NCBI GenBank assembly: GCA_964612185.1
Contig: CAZTCR010000058.1
Location: 1-12,524, forward strand
Direction: 5' to 3'
Origin: UBA1447 sp964612185
Lineage (GTDB): Bacteria > Bacillota > Clostridia > Oscillospirales > Acutalibacteraceae
Length of the DNA stretch: 12,524 nt
How positions within the stretch are numbered: the stretch's first letter is position 1; each line of letters opens with the position of its first letter. The notes under the pieces are model-generated. The model was not told the origin of the DNA. It saw only the letters and a list, made by a program, of their open reading frames with translations, and ran no database searches. Shown piece after piece: positions 4,521 through 12,523 of the stretch. Position numbers and translations under genes: made by a program.

Positions 4521-6416
4521 CTATTTTTCTGCCCGCCATTTGCTTGGTATGAGGTAAAAATCAGGCGTTGTTGAAAGCAGCCTGCCTTCACTGAAACGCA
4601 CGATGCCGTACTGCTGATAATCCGCGTACAGCGCCTTGTTCGCGTCCCGCCATTTGGTCGGATTCTGCAAACGCGAAAACTCGGCAACTTTGTTGCAGCC
4701 TTTCCAATAACGCCAGGCCAGTTCGGACATTTTAACATTTTTCAGTATGACTTCATTGTCGGCCAGTTCCACTGCTTTCGCCCACAAGTCGTCACAATAA
4801 GCAACCTCATTTTTGGTCAGGTTAAAGACGCCCTTGGATGTCATATCGGTCCAAATCGGCATATGGGTGTTGTTGTTGCCGCTGTTCTTGATGGTCATAT
4901 CGATATATTCGCGCACATACTGCCAGCCCTTGCCGTAATATGCCCGCATAAAATCGTTCATCGTTTTATCATAGTCCAGATACGGGTCCCACAGCAGCTT
5001 GCACAGCAGATACGACCGCAGTTCCGCAAACTCGGCGTTGCATTGCGCCGCCATATAGTTGCCTTCCTCATAAATGCCCTTCACATTATTTTCCGCAAAA
5101 TACTGCATATTCTTCTGCATCACGGCAAAATTGTTGAACGGCCCGAGGAAGTTGCCGTAGTTTGTGGTATAGTCCCAGATGTACAGTCTGTTGCAGATTT
5201 TTTTCCAATCTGTCAGGTCTTTGTTGAACGCCGCGTTGTCTTTACAGCCGGGGTCGTTTAAAGCATGCGCGAAGCAGCATTCTATCGAGCAAAGGCGAAC
5301 AATCACATTTTCCCGCGGGACGACAAACTTCGGCGGCTTGCGGGTGTACTGGTAAGCAAAGGTGTCAATCGCCACATTCGGGTAGTCTGCCTTGATGTCG
5401 TCCGCCACGGCATTGACAAAGCGGATCATCGTGCCGGCATGGGAGCCTTCATAGTCGTCCACCGCTTTGCAGTTGTCGCAAACGCAGTAGTCCTGGTTAT
5501 CGTGCTGCGTGAGGGATATAATCTGCGCGTTGGGGTTGGCGGCTAAAATATCACGCACTTGGTTGATAACGAAAGCCAGTGTGTCCGGATTGGTCAAACA
5601 CAACTGGTCAGGTGTTCTCGCGTTTGATCGAACCCCCCAGGCGTAATATTCCGGATTTGTCGCAAAGTATTGGCTGGATGGTAAAATAATAGTGGTGAGT
5701 GTATGCGCGAAACCGGCCGCGTATCCCATGTTGCCGCCTTGCGCTTCGGACAATTGGCGGTAAATATTGCCGTTTTGCCGGTTGGCGATGCTGTAGGTTC
5801 TGTCCCGGGGGCTTATCCAATCGGTCTCGCGGTATTCAAAGTACGGTTTTTCCTTGATGTCAATAGCCACGGGAATCTTCAGGTCATCCATGTGCGGGAT
5901 TTCAATGAGCGTTGAGGTGTACCAATGGCAGCCGAGCACTTCCTCAAGGAAAGTATAGACGCCGTACAGCGTCCCTCTCTTCTCCCCGCCGGCAATCACC
6001 AGTTTCTGCCCGACAGTCTTGACCATCAGTCCCTCGTCACCGAGTGCTGCTCTGTCAACGGTATAACCGCCGCCGTCTTCCCGGTTTGTTTTGCCGACAA
6101 TTATCTCTTTATCCTGCGGCGCATCTTCATCGGTGACAATCGGCAGGGTAACGCCGCAGATCTGCGCGATATGGCTTTGCAGGGTTTGCGCCGCATTGAG
6201 TTCCGAAGCGCCGCAATTGGCGCCGCGCACAATCCTGTAATCGCTTTCATTGTTTTGGGTGATGGTCATTGTCTCCACCTCCACGGGGATAATAATATCC
6301 GGACCGGGTACGAATGGCTTGAGCTGAGGATTGAAAATACTACCGATGAAAACTACCATACTTGTCAACATTGCGAAGACCGCTTTGATGAACCGGAGAT
6401 TAGGAGAAAACTGCAT
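4521..6416 (-). CDS. DUF4838 domain protein, exported or membrane-anchored glycoside-hydrolase-like
   Basis: This 631-residue protein resembles the DUF4838 family, which is found near polysaccharide-use genes and is thought to be glycosidase-like. No substrate is known to me. Residues 9-30 are hydrophobic (IKAVFAMLTSMVVFIGSIF) after a short basic start, indicating an uncleaved anchor or a signal peptide without an obvious AxA site or lipobox. About residues 50-190 look like the small N-terminal domain that precedes GH20/GH67-type catalytic domains (KRGTLYGVYTFLEEVLGCHWY). About 195-465 are the DUF4838 region, with the hallmark C311-x-C313-x2-C316 (CVCDNC) after SLTQHDNQD. About 480-630 are helical. 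The ATG at 6414-6416 has AAAGGTG seven bases upstream. A longer reading from 6464 has no such site. It follows enolase by 107 bases, with a candidate promoter between, and ends at a terminator. Confidence 0.82.
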   Translation of the reverse strand: MQFSPNLRFIKAVFAMLTSMVVFIGSIFNPQLKPFVPGPDIIIPVEVETMTITQNNESDYRIVRGANCGASELNAAQTLQSHIAQICGVTLPIVTDEDAPQDKEIIVGKTNREDGGGYTVDRAALGDEGLMVKTVGQKLVIAGGEKRGTLYGVYTFLEEVLGCHWYTSTLIEIPHMDDLKIPVAIDIKEKPYFEYRETDWISPRDRTYSIANRQNGNIYRQLSEAQGGNMGYAAGFAHTLTTIILPSSQYFATNPEYYAWGVRSNARTPDQLCLTNPDTLAFVINQVRDILAANPNAQIISLTQHDNQDYCVCDNCKAVDDYEGSHAGTMIRFVNAVADDIKADYPNVAIDTFAYQYTRKPPKFVVPRENVIVRLCSIECCFAHALNDPGCKDNAAFNKDLTDWKKICNRLYIWDYTTNYGNFLGPFNNFAVMQKNMQYFAENNVKGIYEEGNYMAAQCNAEFAELRSYLLCKLLWDPYLDYDKTMNDFMRAYYGKGWQYVREYIDMTIKNSGNNNTHMPIWTDMTSKGVFNLTKNEVAYCDDLWAKAVELADNEVILKNVKMSELAWRYWKGCNKVAEFSRLQNPTKWRDANKALYADYQQYGIVRFSEGRLLSTTPDFYLIPSKWRAEK

Positions 6417-6452
6417 ACAAACACACCTTTCATACTTTTTCTGTTCAAGTAT

Positions 6453-6480
6453 AGAATACCACAAGACCGCATAAAATCAA
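6453..6480 (-). promoter_or_regulatory. Candidate promoter of the DUF4838 gene
   Basis: On the minus strand TTGATT (plus 6475-6480), a 16-bp spacer and TATTCT (plus 6453-6458) lie about 40 bases before the start codon. An overlapping TATACT (plus 6448-6453) is a second possible -10. The boxes are moderate. With no clear terminator after the enolase gene, readthrough from eno is also possible. Confidence 0.4.
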
Positions 6481-6523
6481 CACTATCCTATTCATCATCG
6501 AATAAGTTTTTTCAATCAAGCCG

Positions 6524-7804
6524 TCAATATTTTAGATGCTGATACGCCGCCTTGCCGCCAAGTTCCTCTTCAATACGCAGCAACCGGTTATATTTTGCCA
6601 CACGCTCACTTCTGGAAGGCGCGCCGGTTTTAATTTGCCCCGCGTTCACCGCAACGGCGAGGTCTGCAATGGTGGTGTCTTCCGTTTCGCCGGAACGGTG
6701 GGATATGACGGTTGAAAAGCCGGCGCTTTGCGCAATACGGACAGCCTCCAGCGTTTCGGTCAGGGTGCCGATTTGATTGGGTTTAATGAGAATTGAATTG
6801 GGAACGCCAAGCTCAATGCCCTTTTCCAGCCGCTTGGTATTGGTAACAAATAAATCGTCGCCAACCAGTTGGATTCTTTGCCCGAGTTTTTTTGTCAGAT
6901 GCTGCCAGCCTTGCCAGTCATCCTCCGCTGCGCCGTCTTCAAGCGAGAGGATCGGATAGGCGGAAACCAGCTTATCCCAATAACCGACAAGCTCCGGCAA
7001 GGTCATTTTCAGTTGCTTTTTGGGCCAAAGATAAGTCCCATCAAGTTGATACCACTCGCTCGCAGCGGCATCCACGGCCAGCACAAAATCACTGCCCGGT
7101 TGATAACCGGCCTTTTCAATCGCGTTCAAGATTAATTTGATTGCGTCTTCGTCATCTTTTAAGTCCGGCGCAAAGCCGCCCTCGTCGCCTACCGCGGTTG
7201 TCAGCCCTTTTTGCGTAAGTTCCGACTTTAAGCAGTGATATACCTCCGCGCACCAGCGCAGCGCTTCCGAAAAGGCCGGCGCGCCAACGGGCATAATCAT
7301 AAACTCCTGTATATCCACATTGTTGGAAGCGTGCGCGCCGCCGTTGAGCACATTCATCATCGGTACAGGCAGAATATGCGCGTCACTGCCGCCGATGTAA
7401 CGGTAAAGCGGAACATTGGCAGCCGCCGAAGCCGCTTTGGCCGCGGCGAGTGAAACGGATAAAATCGCGTTGGCGCCGAGTTTTGATTTGTTCGGTGTAC
7501 CGTCAAGGTCAATCATCACCCGGTCCAGTTCGTTCTGCCCGCAGGCGTCCAACCCTTTGATACGATTAAAAATCACCGTATTGACATGGTCGACCGCCTG
7601 CCGCACGCCTTTACCGCTGTAGCGCGCCTTGTCGCCGTCGCGCAGTTCAATCGCTTCAAACACGCCGGTTGACGCGCCGGAAGGTACTGCCGCGGTACCT
7701 TTTGTGCCGCCGGCGAGCGTTATCTCCGCCTCAATGGTCGGCCAGCCCCGTGAGTCAAGAATCTCGCGCGCCCGGACAAATTCAATCGCGGTTTGCTTTA
7801 ACAT
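6524..7804 (-). CDS. eno: Enolase (phosphopyruvate hydratase), divergent form
   Basis: Enolase interconverts 2-phosphoglycerate and phosphoenolpyruvate in the cytoplasm. The length of 426 residues is normal. All catalytic and metal residues are visible: SGASTG (43-48), His158, Glu208 in GDEGG, Asp245, Glu289 and Asp316 as the Mg ligands, base Lys341, HRS at 369-371, and Lys392 in IKTGAP. Sequence oddities are Trp21 in SRGWP where nearly all enolases have SRGNP, Ala292 in LEDGAAEDDW where Leu is usual, and Pro342 in LIKPNQ where Val is common. These suggest a lineage-specific form or a second enolase paralogue, but it should be active. AAGGAG stands eight bases before the ATG. It has its own promoter and lies behind the pckG terminator, so it is transcribed separately from its metabolic neighbour. 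Confidence 0.95.
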   Translation of the reverse strand: MLKQTAIEFVRAREILDSRGWPTIEAEITLAGGTKGTAAVPSGASTGVFEAIELRDGDKARYSGKGVRQAVDHVNTVIFNRIKGLDACGQNELDRVMIDLDGTPNKSKLGANAILSVSLAAAKAASAAANVPLYRYIGGSDAHILPVPMMNVLNGGAHASNNVDIQEFMIMPVGAPAFSEALRWCAEVYHCLKSELTQKGLTTAVGDEGGFAPDLKDDEDAIKLILNAIEKAGYQPGSDFVLAVDAAASEWYQLDGTYLWPKKQLKMTLPELVGYWDKLVSAYPILSLEDGAAEDDWQGWQHLTKKLGQRIQLVGDDLFVTNTKRLEKGIELGVPNSILIKPNQIGTLTETLEAVRIAQSAGFSTVISHRSGETEDTTIADLAVAVNAGQIKTGAPSRSERVAKYNRLLRIEEELGGKAAYQHLKY

Positions 7805-7864
7805 GATACATACTCCTTGTCGTTATCGGTTCTTTACAAACCCGGTGCAATATGGACTTGTTTT

Positions 7865-7893
7865 ATTGTACACCTATTGCAATTTGTGAACAA
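7865..7893 (-). promoter_or_regulatory. Promoter of eno
   Basis: On the minus strand TTGTTC (plus 7888-7893), a 17-bp spacer and TACAAT (plus 7865-7870) lie between the pckG terminator and the eno ribosome binding site. The -10 is one base from consensus and the -35 keeps only TTG. The leader would be about 55 bases. Confidence 0.55.
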
Positions 7894-7931
7894 GCAGCAA
7901 ACCCTGCTATACCGCCACAGTCCCGTTGTAA

Positions 7932-7965
7932 TAAAAAACCTGCAGATCCGTTAGAATCCGCAGGT
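7932..7965 (-). terminator. Intrinsic terminator of pckG
   Basis: On the minus strand ACCTGCGGAT (plus 7956-7965) pairs with ATCTGCAGGT (plus 7938-7947), ten base pairs with one G-U and an eight-base loop. The downstream strand runs into TTTTTT. It starts 14 bases after the pckG stop codon. Confidence 0.9.
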
Positions 7966-7978
7966 CTTTGTCAGCACA

Positions 7979-9775
7979 TTATGCCAGGTTCTTTTCGAGC
8001 TTCTCCAGTTGTTCCGCCAGTTCCGCGGGCAGCCTGTCGCCATAGCTCTTATAGTTTGCTTTGATGGATTCGATTTCCGCGAGCCAGCCTTCTTTGTCCA
8101 CCCGGAGCAGTTCCGCCATGTCCTCGGCACTTATATTGATACCGTTTGTGTCAATGGCGCCCGGCGTTGGCAGATTTCCGATGGGTGTATTGACAGCCTC
8201 GGCGGTTCCCGAAATCCTTTCAACAATCCACTTCAGCACACGGCTGTTGTCGCCGAACCCGGGCCACATGAATTTGCCCTGGGCGTTCTTGCGAAACCAG
8301 TTAACATAATATATCTTTGGCAGTTTGTCCGCAGATGACTTTTTACCGATATTCAGCCAGTGTTGCAGATAATCACCCATATGATAACCCACGAAGGGCA
8401 GCATCGCGAACGGGTCGCGCCTAACTTGCCCGACTTTGTCGGTTATATCGGCAGTGGTGATTTCCGAACCCATGATGGAACCCAGGAAAATCCCGTGGTT
8501 CCAGTCAGTGCTTCCGGTGACCAGCGGTATGTTTGCCGCGCGGCGCCCGCCGACAAGAATCGCGGAAATCGGCACGCCTGCCGGATCTTCCCATTCAGGG
8601 GCAATTACCGGGCATTGGTAAGCGGGTGATGTAAAACGGGCGTTGGCGTGCGCGGCCAGTTCACCCGATTCGGGCGTCCAGTCCTTGCCTCTCCAGTCAA
8701 TCGCATGAGCAGGCGCGGGTATTCCGCTGCCTTCCCACCAGACATCGCCGTCGTCGGTGAGCGCGACATTGGTATAAATCGTATTGGATTGAATTTGTTT
8801 CATGGCATTGGGGTTGGATTTCATTGAAGTACCGGGAACGACGCCGAAGAAGCCCGCTTCGGGGTTGATGGCATACAGCCTGCCGTCCGCGCCGAATTTC
8901 ATCCAGGCTATATCGTCACCAACAGTCTCCACCTTCCAGCCGGGGATGGTCGGTTCGAGCATAGCCAGGTTGGTTTTACCGCAAGCGCTCGGGAAAGCAC
9001 CGCAGACATAGTTCACTTCGCCTTTCGGGTTCGTCAGCTTCAGGATGAGCATATGCTCTGCCAGCCACCCCTCATCCCGTGCCTGTACGCACGCGATACG
9101 CAGGGCAAAACATTTTTTGCCAAGCAGCGCGTTTCCGCCGTAACCGGAGCCGAACGACCAAATCATTCTGTCTTCCGGGAAATGGCTGATATATTTTTCT
9201 TCGACAGTTGGCGCGCAAGGCCAGGACGAATCCTTTTCGCCTTCAGCCAAAGGTTTGCCCACAGAGTGCAGACATTTGACATACTCGCCGTCTTCACCCA
9301 GGACATCGAGAACCGCTGTACCCATTCTGGTCATAATTCTCATATTTACAACAACATACGGGCTGTCGGTGATTTCCACACCGATTTTTGCAATCGGTGA
9401 ACCGATTGGACCCATGGAGAAAGGAATAACATATAAAGTTCTTCCTTTCATGCAGCCATCGTAAAGCTTGGTCATCGTCGCTTTCAGCTCAACGGGATCA
9501 ATCCAATTGTTGGTCGGGCCGGCATCTTCTTTGTTCTTACTGGCGATGAATGTTCTTGTTTCGACACGGGCGACATCGGTGGGATGGCTTCTGAAAAGAA
9601 AGCAGCCGGGCTTTTTTTCCGGATTCAGCGCTATGGCAAGACCCGCTTCCACGCATCCATTCATAATCGTGTCATACTCAGCCTGCGAGCCGTCGCACCA
9701 GTGAACGCCGTCCGGCTTGCACAGCGCGGCTACTTCTTGTACCCAGTTTAGTAAATTTTGGTTTTTTGTCGGCAT
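7979..9775 (-). CDS. pckG: Phosphoenolpyruvate carboxykinase (GTP)
   Basis: PckG interconverts oxaloacetate and GTP with PEP, CO2 and GDP. In fermenting Clostridia it can run in either direction, toward gluconeogenesis or toward C4 acids. The 598 residues are normal for the GTP-type enzyme and too long for the usual ATP type. Visible landmarks are substrate Arg near 70 (VARVETRTF), the metal-binding loop GYGGNALLGKK (211-221) with His241 in LAEHML, the P-loop FPSACGKTN (261-269), the VGDDIAWM acid pair (285-292), INPEAGFFGVVPGTS (303-317), and the nucleotide-binding end VNWFRKNAQGKFMWPGFGDN (491-510). AGGAGG eight bases before the ATG fixes the start. A strong promoter and a strong terminator make it a single-gene unit. 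Its neighbour eno uses the same metabolite but has a separate promoter. Confidence 0.97.
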   Translation of the reverse strand: MPTKNQNLLNWVQEVAALCKPDGVHWCDGSQAEYDTIMNGCVEAGLAIALNPEKKPGCFLFRSHPTDVARVETRTFIASKNKEDAGPTNNWIDPVELKATMTKLYDGCMKGRTLYVIPFSMGPIGSPIAKIGVEITDSPYVVVNMRIMTRMGTAVLDVLGEDGEYVKCLHSVGKPLAEGEKDSSWPCAPTVEEKYISHFPEDRMIWSFGSGYGGNALLGKKCFALRIACVQARDEGWLAEHMLILKLTNPKGEVNYVCGAFPSACGKTNLAMLEPTIPGWKVETVGDDIAWMKFGADGRLYAINPEAGFFGVVPGTSMKSNPNAMKQIQSNTIYTNVALTDDGDVWWEGSGIPAPAHAIDWRGKDWTPESGELAAHANARFTSPAYQCPVIAPEWEDPAGVPISAILVGGRRAANIPLVTGSTDWNHGIFLGSIMGSEITTADITDKVGQVRRDPFAMLPFVGYHMGDYLQHWLNIGKKSSADKLPKIYYVNWFRKNAQGKFMWPGFGDNSRVLKWIVERISGTAEAVNTPIGNLPTPGAIDTNGINISAEDMAELLRVDKEGWLAEIESIKANYKSYGDRLPAELAEQLEKLEKNLA

Positions 9776-9847
9776 TTGTGTTTCCTCCTACTATTTCTTC
9801 GCCCTGCAAGGTGCTGATTTTGACTCATCAGAACGACATTGAAGCTA

Positions 9848-9876
9848 ATTATACCCGAACGATGAGTTTATTTCAA
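9848..9876 (-). promoter_or_regulatory. Promoter of pckG
   Basis: On the minus strand TTGAAA (plus 9871-9876), a 17-bp spacer and a perfect TATAAT (plus 9848-9853) form a strong sigma-A promoter, giving a leader of about 65 bases. The leader contains a small stem, CTGAT with ATCAG (plus 9827-9831 and 9814-9818). I see no convincing terminator between the tsaD stop codon and this promoter, in the AT-rich stretch 9877-9975, so some readthrough from tsaD may add to it. Confidence 0.8.
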
Positions 9877-9975
9877 TTACCGATATGTAAACTTTTCTAT
9901 GTTTTTCCTGATTATTTCGGTGAAAATGAATAAATTAAAACTAAAAATTGCAAATATGCCCGATATTAGCTGTAT

Positions 9976-10983
9976 TTAGGCGTCAATTTGGCTGGAAGCG
10001 CAAGCGTTAAGCGTTAAATCTGCAAAATTGTTGTGCAGGTATTCATAATATCCCTGTGCGCCGACCATGGCGGCATTATCCCCGCAAAGGGAAAGTTCCG
10101 GCATAAACAATTCCCATTGATTTGCCGCGCAAACCTTCTCAAAACGGCTGCGCAGTCGGGTATTGGCGGAAACACCGCCGGCCAGCACTATCTTTTTATA
10201 GCCGAAATCCTTTGCCGCCTGTTCGGTGTTTTCCGCGAGGCAGTTCACCACGGCGTTGATATAGGATGCGCCGAAATCAGCCGCATCAATCTTTTCATCC
10301 CGCTGCTGCGCGTTGTGGATGATATTCAACGCCGCGGTTTTAAGCCCGGAAAAGCTGAAATCGTACGGTCTGCCGTCCACCCTGGGGCGCGGGAACTTAT
10401 AGGCGTTCGGATTGCCTTGCAGGGACGCCTTGTCCATGTTCAGTCCGCCCGGATACGGCAGTCCAAGAGCCCGCGCCGCTTTGTCCATCGCTTCCCCGGC
10501 GGCATCGTCGCGGGTGCGTCCAACCACTTTAAAATCCGTGTAGGACTTCACTTCAATGATATGGCTGTGTCCGCCGGAAACAACCAGGCATAAAAACGGC
10601 GGCTCAAGATTTTTGTGCGTTATATAATTAGCCGCGATATGCGAACGCAAATGATGCACGGGTACTAAAGGCAGCCCGGTGGAAAAGGACAGCCCCTTTG
10701 CGTAGTTCACGCCGACCAGCAGCGCGCCGACCAGACCCGGCGCGTAGGTAACTGCAATCCCATCCAAGTCTTTGAAGCCGCAACCCGCAGTTTTGAGCGC
10801 TTCGTCCACCACCCCGCAGATAGCCTCGATATGCCGGCGCGACGCAATTTCCGGCACGACACCGCCGTAGATGATATGTTCTTCCACTTGGGAAGCAATG
10901 ATGTTTGACAGAACGGTTCTGCCGTCATCCACCACAGCGGCGGCGGTTTCGTCACAGGATGTTTCAATGGCCAATAATTTCAT
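9976..10983 (-). CDS. tsaD: tRNA N6-adenosine threonylcarbamoyltransferase
   Basis: TsaD, working with TsaB and TsaE, transfers the threonylcarbamoyl group to A37 of tRNAs that read ANN codons, a universal modification. The 335-residue length is normal. Family landmarks are the N-terminal LAIETSCDETAAAVV, the metal-binding H111-x3-H115 (HLRSH, where many homologues read HIEGH), LVVSGGHSHI (133-142), DDAAGEAMDKAARALGLPYPGG (159-180), FSGLKTA (211-217), AGGVSAN (268-274) and metal-binding Asp302 in CGDNAAM. The ATG opens the standard N-terminus, but its ribosome binding site AAAGGA is about 12 bases away, rather far, so translation may be modest. It sits 50 bases behind the sialidase-fold gene on the same strand, with no terminator between, and is probably co-transcribed despite the unrelated function. 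tsaB, tsaE and rimI are not in the window. Confidence 0.97.
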   Translation of the reverse strand: MKLLAIETSCDETAAAVVDDGRTVLSNIIASQVEEHIIYGGVVPEIASRRHIEAICGVVDEALKTAGCGFKDLDGIAVTYAPGLVGALLVGVNYAKGLSFSTGLPLVPVHHLRSHIAANYITHKNLEPPFLCLVVSGGHSHIIEVKSYTDFKVVGRTRDDAAGEAMDKAARALGLPYPGGLNMDKASLQGNPNAYKFPRPRVDGRPYDFSFSGLKTAALNIIHNAQQRDEKIDAADFGASYINAVVNCLAENTEQAAKDFGYKKIVLAGGVSANTRLRSRFEKVCAANQWELFMPELSLCGDNAAMVGAQGYYEYLHNNFADLTLNACASSQIDA

Positions 10984-11009
10984 TTATTATTTTGATCCTT
11001 TCGCGGTTT

Positions 11010-11022
11010 GAATGTCACATTC
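11010..11022. repeat. Perfect 13-bp palindrome before tsaD
   Basis: GAATGT and ACATTC flank a single C in the 50-bp gap between the sialidase-fold gene and tsaD. The one-base centre fits a dimeric protein-binding site rather than a hairpin. An isolated repeat of this size can also arise by chance. Confidence 0.3.
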
Positions 11023-11033
11023 CGGCTGAAAAC

Positions 11034-12446
11034 TTATCGCTCTGGTATGGCCAAATTCCTAAAATTCGTGACCCGGTGAAAAGTAATATAGTTGCTGTCA
11101 TGAAAGCCCTCGGCATTGTTGAAGGCCGTGCGTGACAAAAACAGCAGGTCGTCACCATCGAACAAAAAATCGATGTATTGAAACGCGACTTTTGCCGGGT
11201 CTTCTGCCGAATAATCCAAAAGATCGCGCACCACCCGCCAGCATTCGAGATCCGCTGATACGCTCAGCGACGCAATGTTGCGCATACCTCTTGTGTTTTC
11301 ACCCTTTATCCGGTTGACAATCGAATAATACAGTCCGGACACTTCATCATACAGCACACTGAATTTTGCCCGGTTGCCGTAAAAATCCACAACCTTATAA
11401 AACGCCAGTTTCTTTTCCGGGTTGCGGATGTCCCCCTTAAGCATTACTGCCCTGTCACGGTCAGGGACACACTCCCCGGTCCGGTAACCGAGGAAGTTGA
11501 TAATCTCCCCGTCCGGTGACACCACCGCGCTCCCTTCCAGCAGCCCCCTGCTCGGCCCTTCAACAGCGCCCGCCCAGCGAGGGCTGTATGCCAAAGGTTT
11601 CGTCAGTGTCCAGTTTTCCGCTTTCATTAAGTCTGAGTTTTCATCTACAGAGAGGAGGCAGGAGGAATGTCCACCCATACTCCACGCGCCGTAATCGATG
11701 GCTGTCCACAGCCTGCCGGCGTGCGCTGTCACGGGCATCGGTGCTTTGTGCAAACCCTTTTCAGCAAAGGAACAGCTGCCGCGGAACAGTACCTCAGGAA
11801 GGCAAAAAGTTTTGCCCCCATCCGTTGATTTGCCGATGAGAATATCGCCGTACTCCGTGGACATGGCAAGCATATACAATTCGCCTTTATGAACAAATAA
11901 TTTGCCCCAAAAGCAGGGAAACAGCTCTGTGCTGTATTGCCATGTTGCGCCCCCGTCATCGGAGCGAAAAATCATTGAAAGGTTCTGCGGTGCTTTGGAC
12001 GCATACACATCCATGGACGCGAGGAGCGCGCCGTTTGGCAGTTTTACAATAGACGGGCTGCACAGATATTTGCCGGAAAACTGATAGGCGTCATCCCTTG
12101 GATGCAGGTAGTTGACCACCGTACCGGGCACAAAACCCGTTCGCGCAAGCCGCGTCCGGCTTTTTTGTTTACCCGCCGCGACGAAGAGCTCATACTCCGA
12201 ATCCGGAACCAGTCCGCGGAGTGCCGCTTTGTTTTCCTGTGTCTTGAAAACCATGTAATCCGAGGCTTCGACCTGTTTATAGAAAACCTCATATTCGCTG
12301 ACACCCTGCCGGGTGCCGCTTTCATCCAGCCATTCCAGTTCGATGATGTCCGTATTGGGGGCAAGGCGGCAGATGGTCAGGGGGAAATCCAATTCATCAT
12401 CAAGTTGCCTGTAGGACCGGCAGCTCCAAGTGTCAGCAGGTTTCAT
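11034..12446 (-). CDS. Sialidase-fold (BNR/Asp-box) protein with N-terminal Fn3-like domain
   Basis: This 470-residue protein probably forms a beta-propeller of the sialidase superfamily. Two Asp-boxes are clear, SDDGGATW (162-169) and STDGGKTF (207-214). Degenerate copies are likely near 266 (SVDENSDLMKAENW) and 395 (SVSADLECW). Residues about 30-105 resemble a fibronectin type III domain (SEYEVFYKQV ... LVPDSEYELFVAAG). LCSPSIVKLPNGALLAS (128-144) sits where true sialidases carry the FRIP motif, but the Arg is absent. Together with the lack of an identified catalytic Tyr/Glu pair, this makes real sialidase activity doubtful. No signal peptide or membrane segment is seen, so it is probably cytoplasmic. 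AAAGGAG seven bases before the ATG fixes the start, which overlaps the upstream stop codon as ATGA and implies translational coupling. It may act on sugars made available by its upstream partner. Confidence 0.7.
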   Translation of the reverse strand: MKPADTWSCRSYRQLDDELDFPLTICRLAPNTDIIELEWLDESGTRQGVSEYEVFYKQVEASDYMVFKTQENKAALRGLVPDSEYELFVAAGKQKSRTRLARTGFVPGTVVNYLHPRDDAYQFSGKYLCSPSIVKLPNGALLASMDVYASKAPQNLSMIFRSDDGGATWQYSTELFPCFWGKLFVHKGELYMLAMSTEYGDILIGKSTDGGKTFCLPEVLFRGSCSFAEKGLHKAPMPVTAHAGRLWTAIDYGAWSMGGHSSCLLSVDENSDLMKAENWTLTKPLAYSPRWAGAVEGPSRGLLEGSAVVSPDGEIINFLGYRTGECVPDRDRAVMLKGDIRNPEKKLAFYKVVDFYGNRAKFSVLYDEVSGLYYSIVNRIKGENTRGMRNIASLSVSADLECWRVVRDLLDYSAEDPAKVAFQYIDFLFDGDDLLFLSRTAFNNAEGFHDSNYITFHRVTNFRNLAIPER

Positions 12447-12523
12447 GGCGCGGCTCCTTTATCAAAATACCGTACTGTAAAGTTAAATGAAAGTTGAGAA
12501 CCCGAACTCCTTAGTGGTACAAT
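12443..12523 (-). CDS. C-terminal end of an upstream gene, cut by the window edge
   Basis: The last 26 codons of a minus-strand frame are open from the right edge and stop at TGA (12443-12445), which overlaps the ATG of the sialidase-fold gene by ATGA. The inferred end includes GSQLSFNFTVRYFDKGAAP, which reads like a beta-strand-rich C-terminus. I cannot name the family from so little. The overlap and the ribosome binding site of the next gene lying inside this frame suggest one operon. It is probably a partner in the same glycan-related pathway, but that is inference. Confidence 0.6.
   Translation of the reverse strand: MVPLRSSGSQLSFNFTVRYFDKGAAP

Noticed and set aside
9966..10020. A tandem AAGCGTT-type repeat near the end of tsaD.
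   Set aside because: It is short and lies inside the tsaD coding frame, encoding the ordinary C-terminal LTLNACAS segment.
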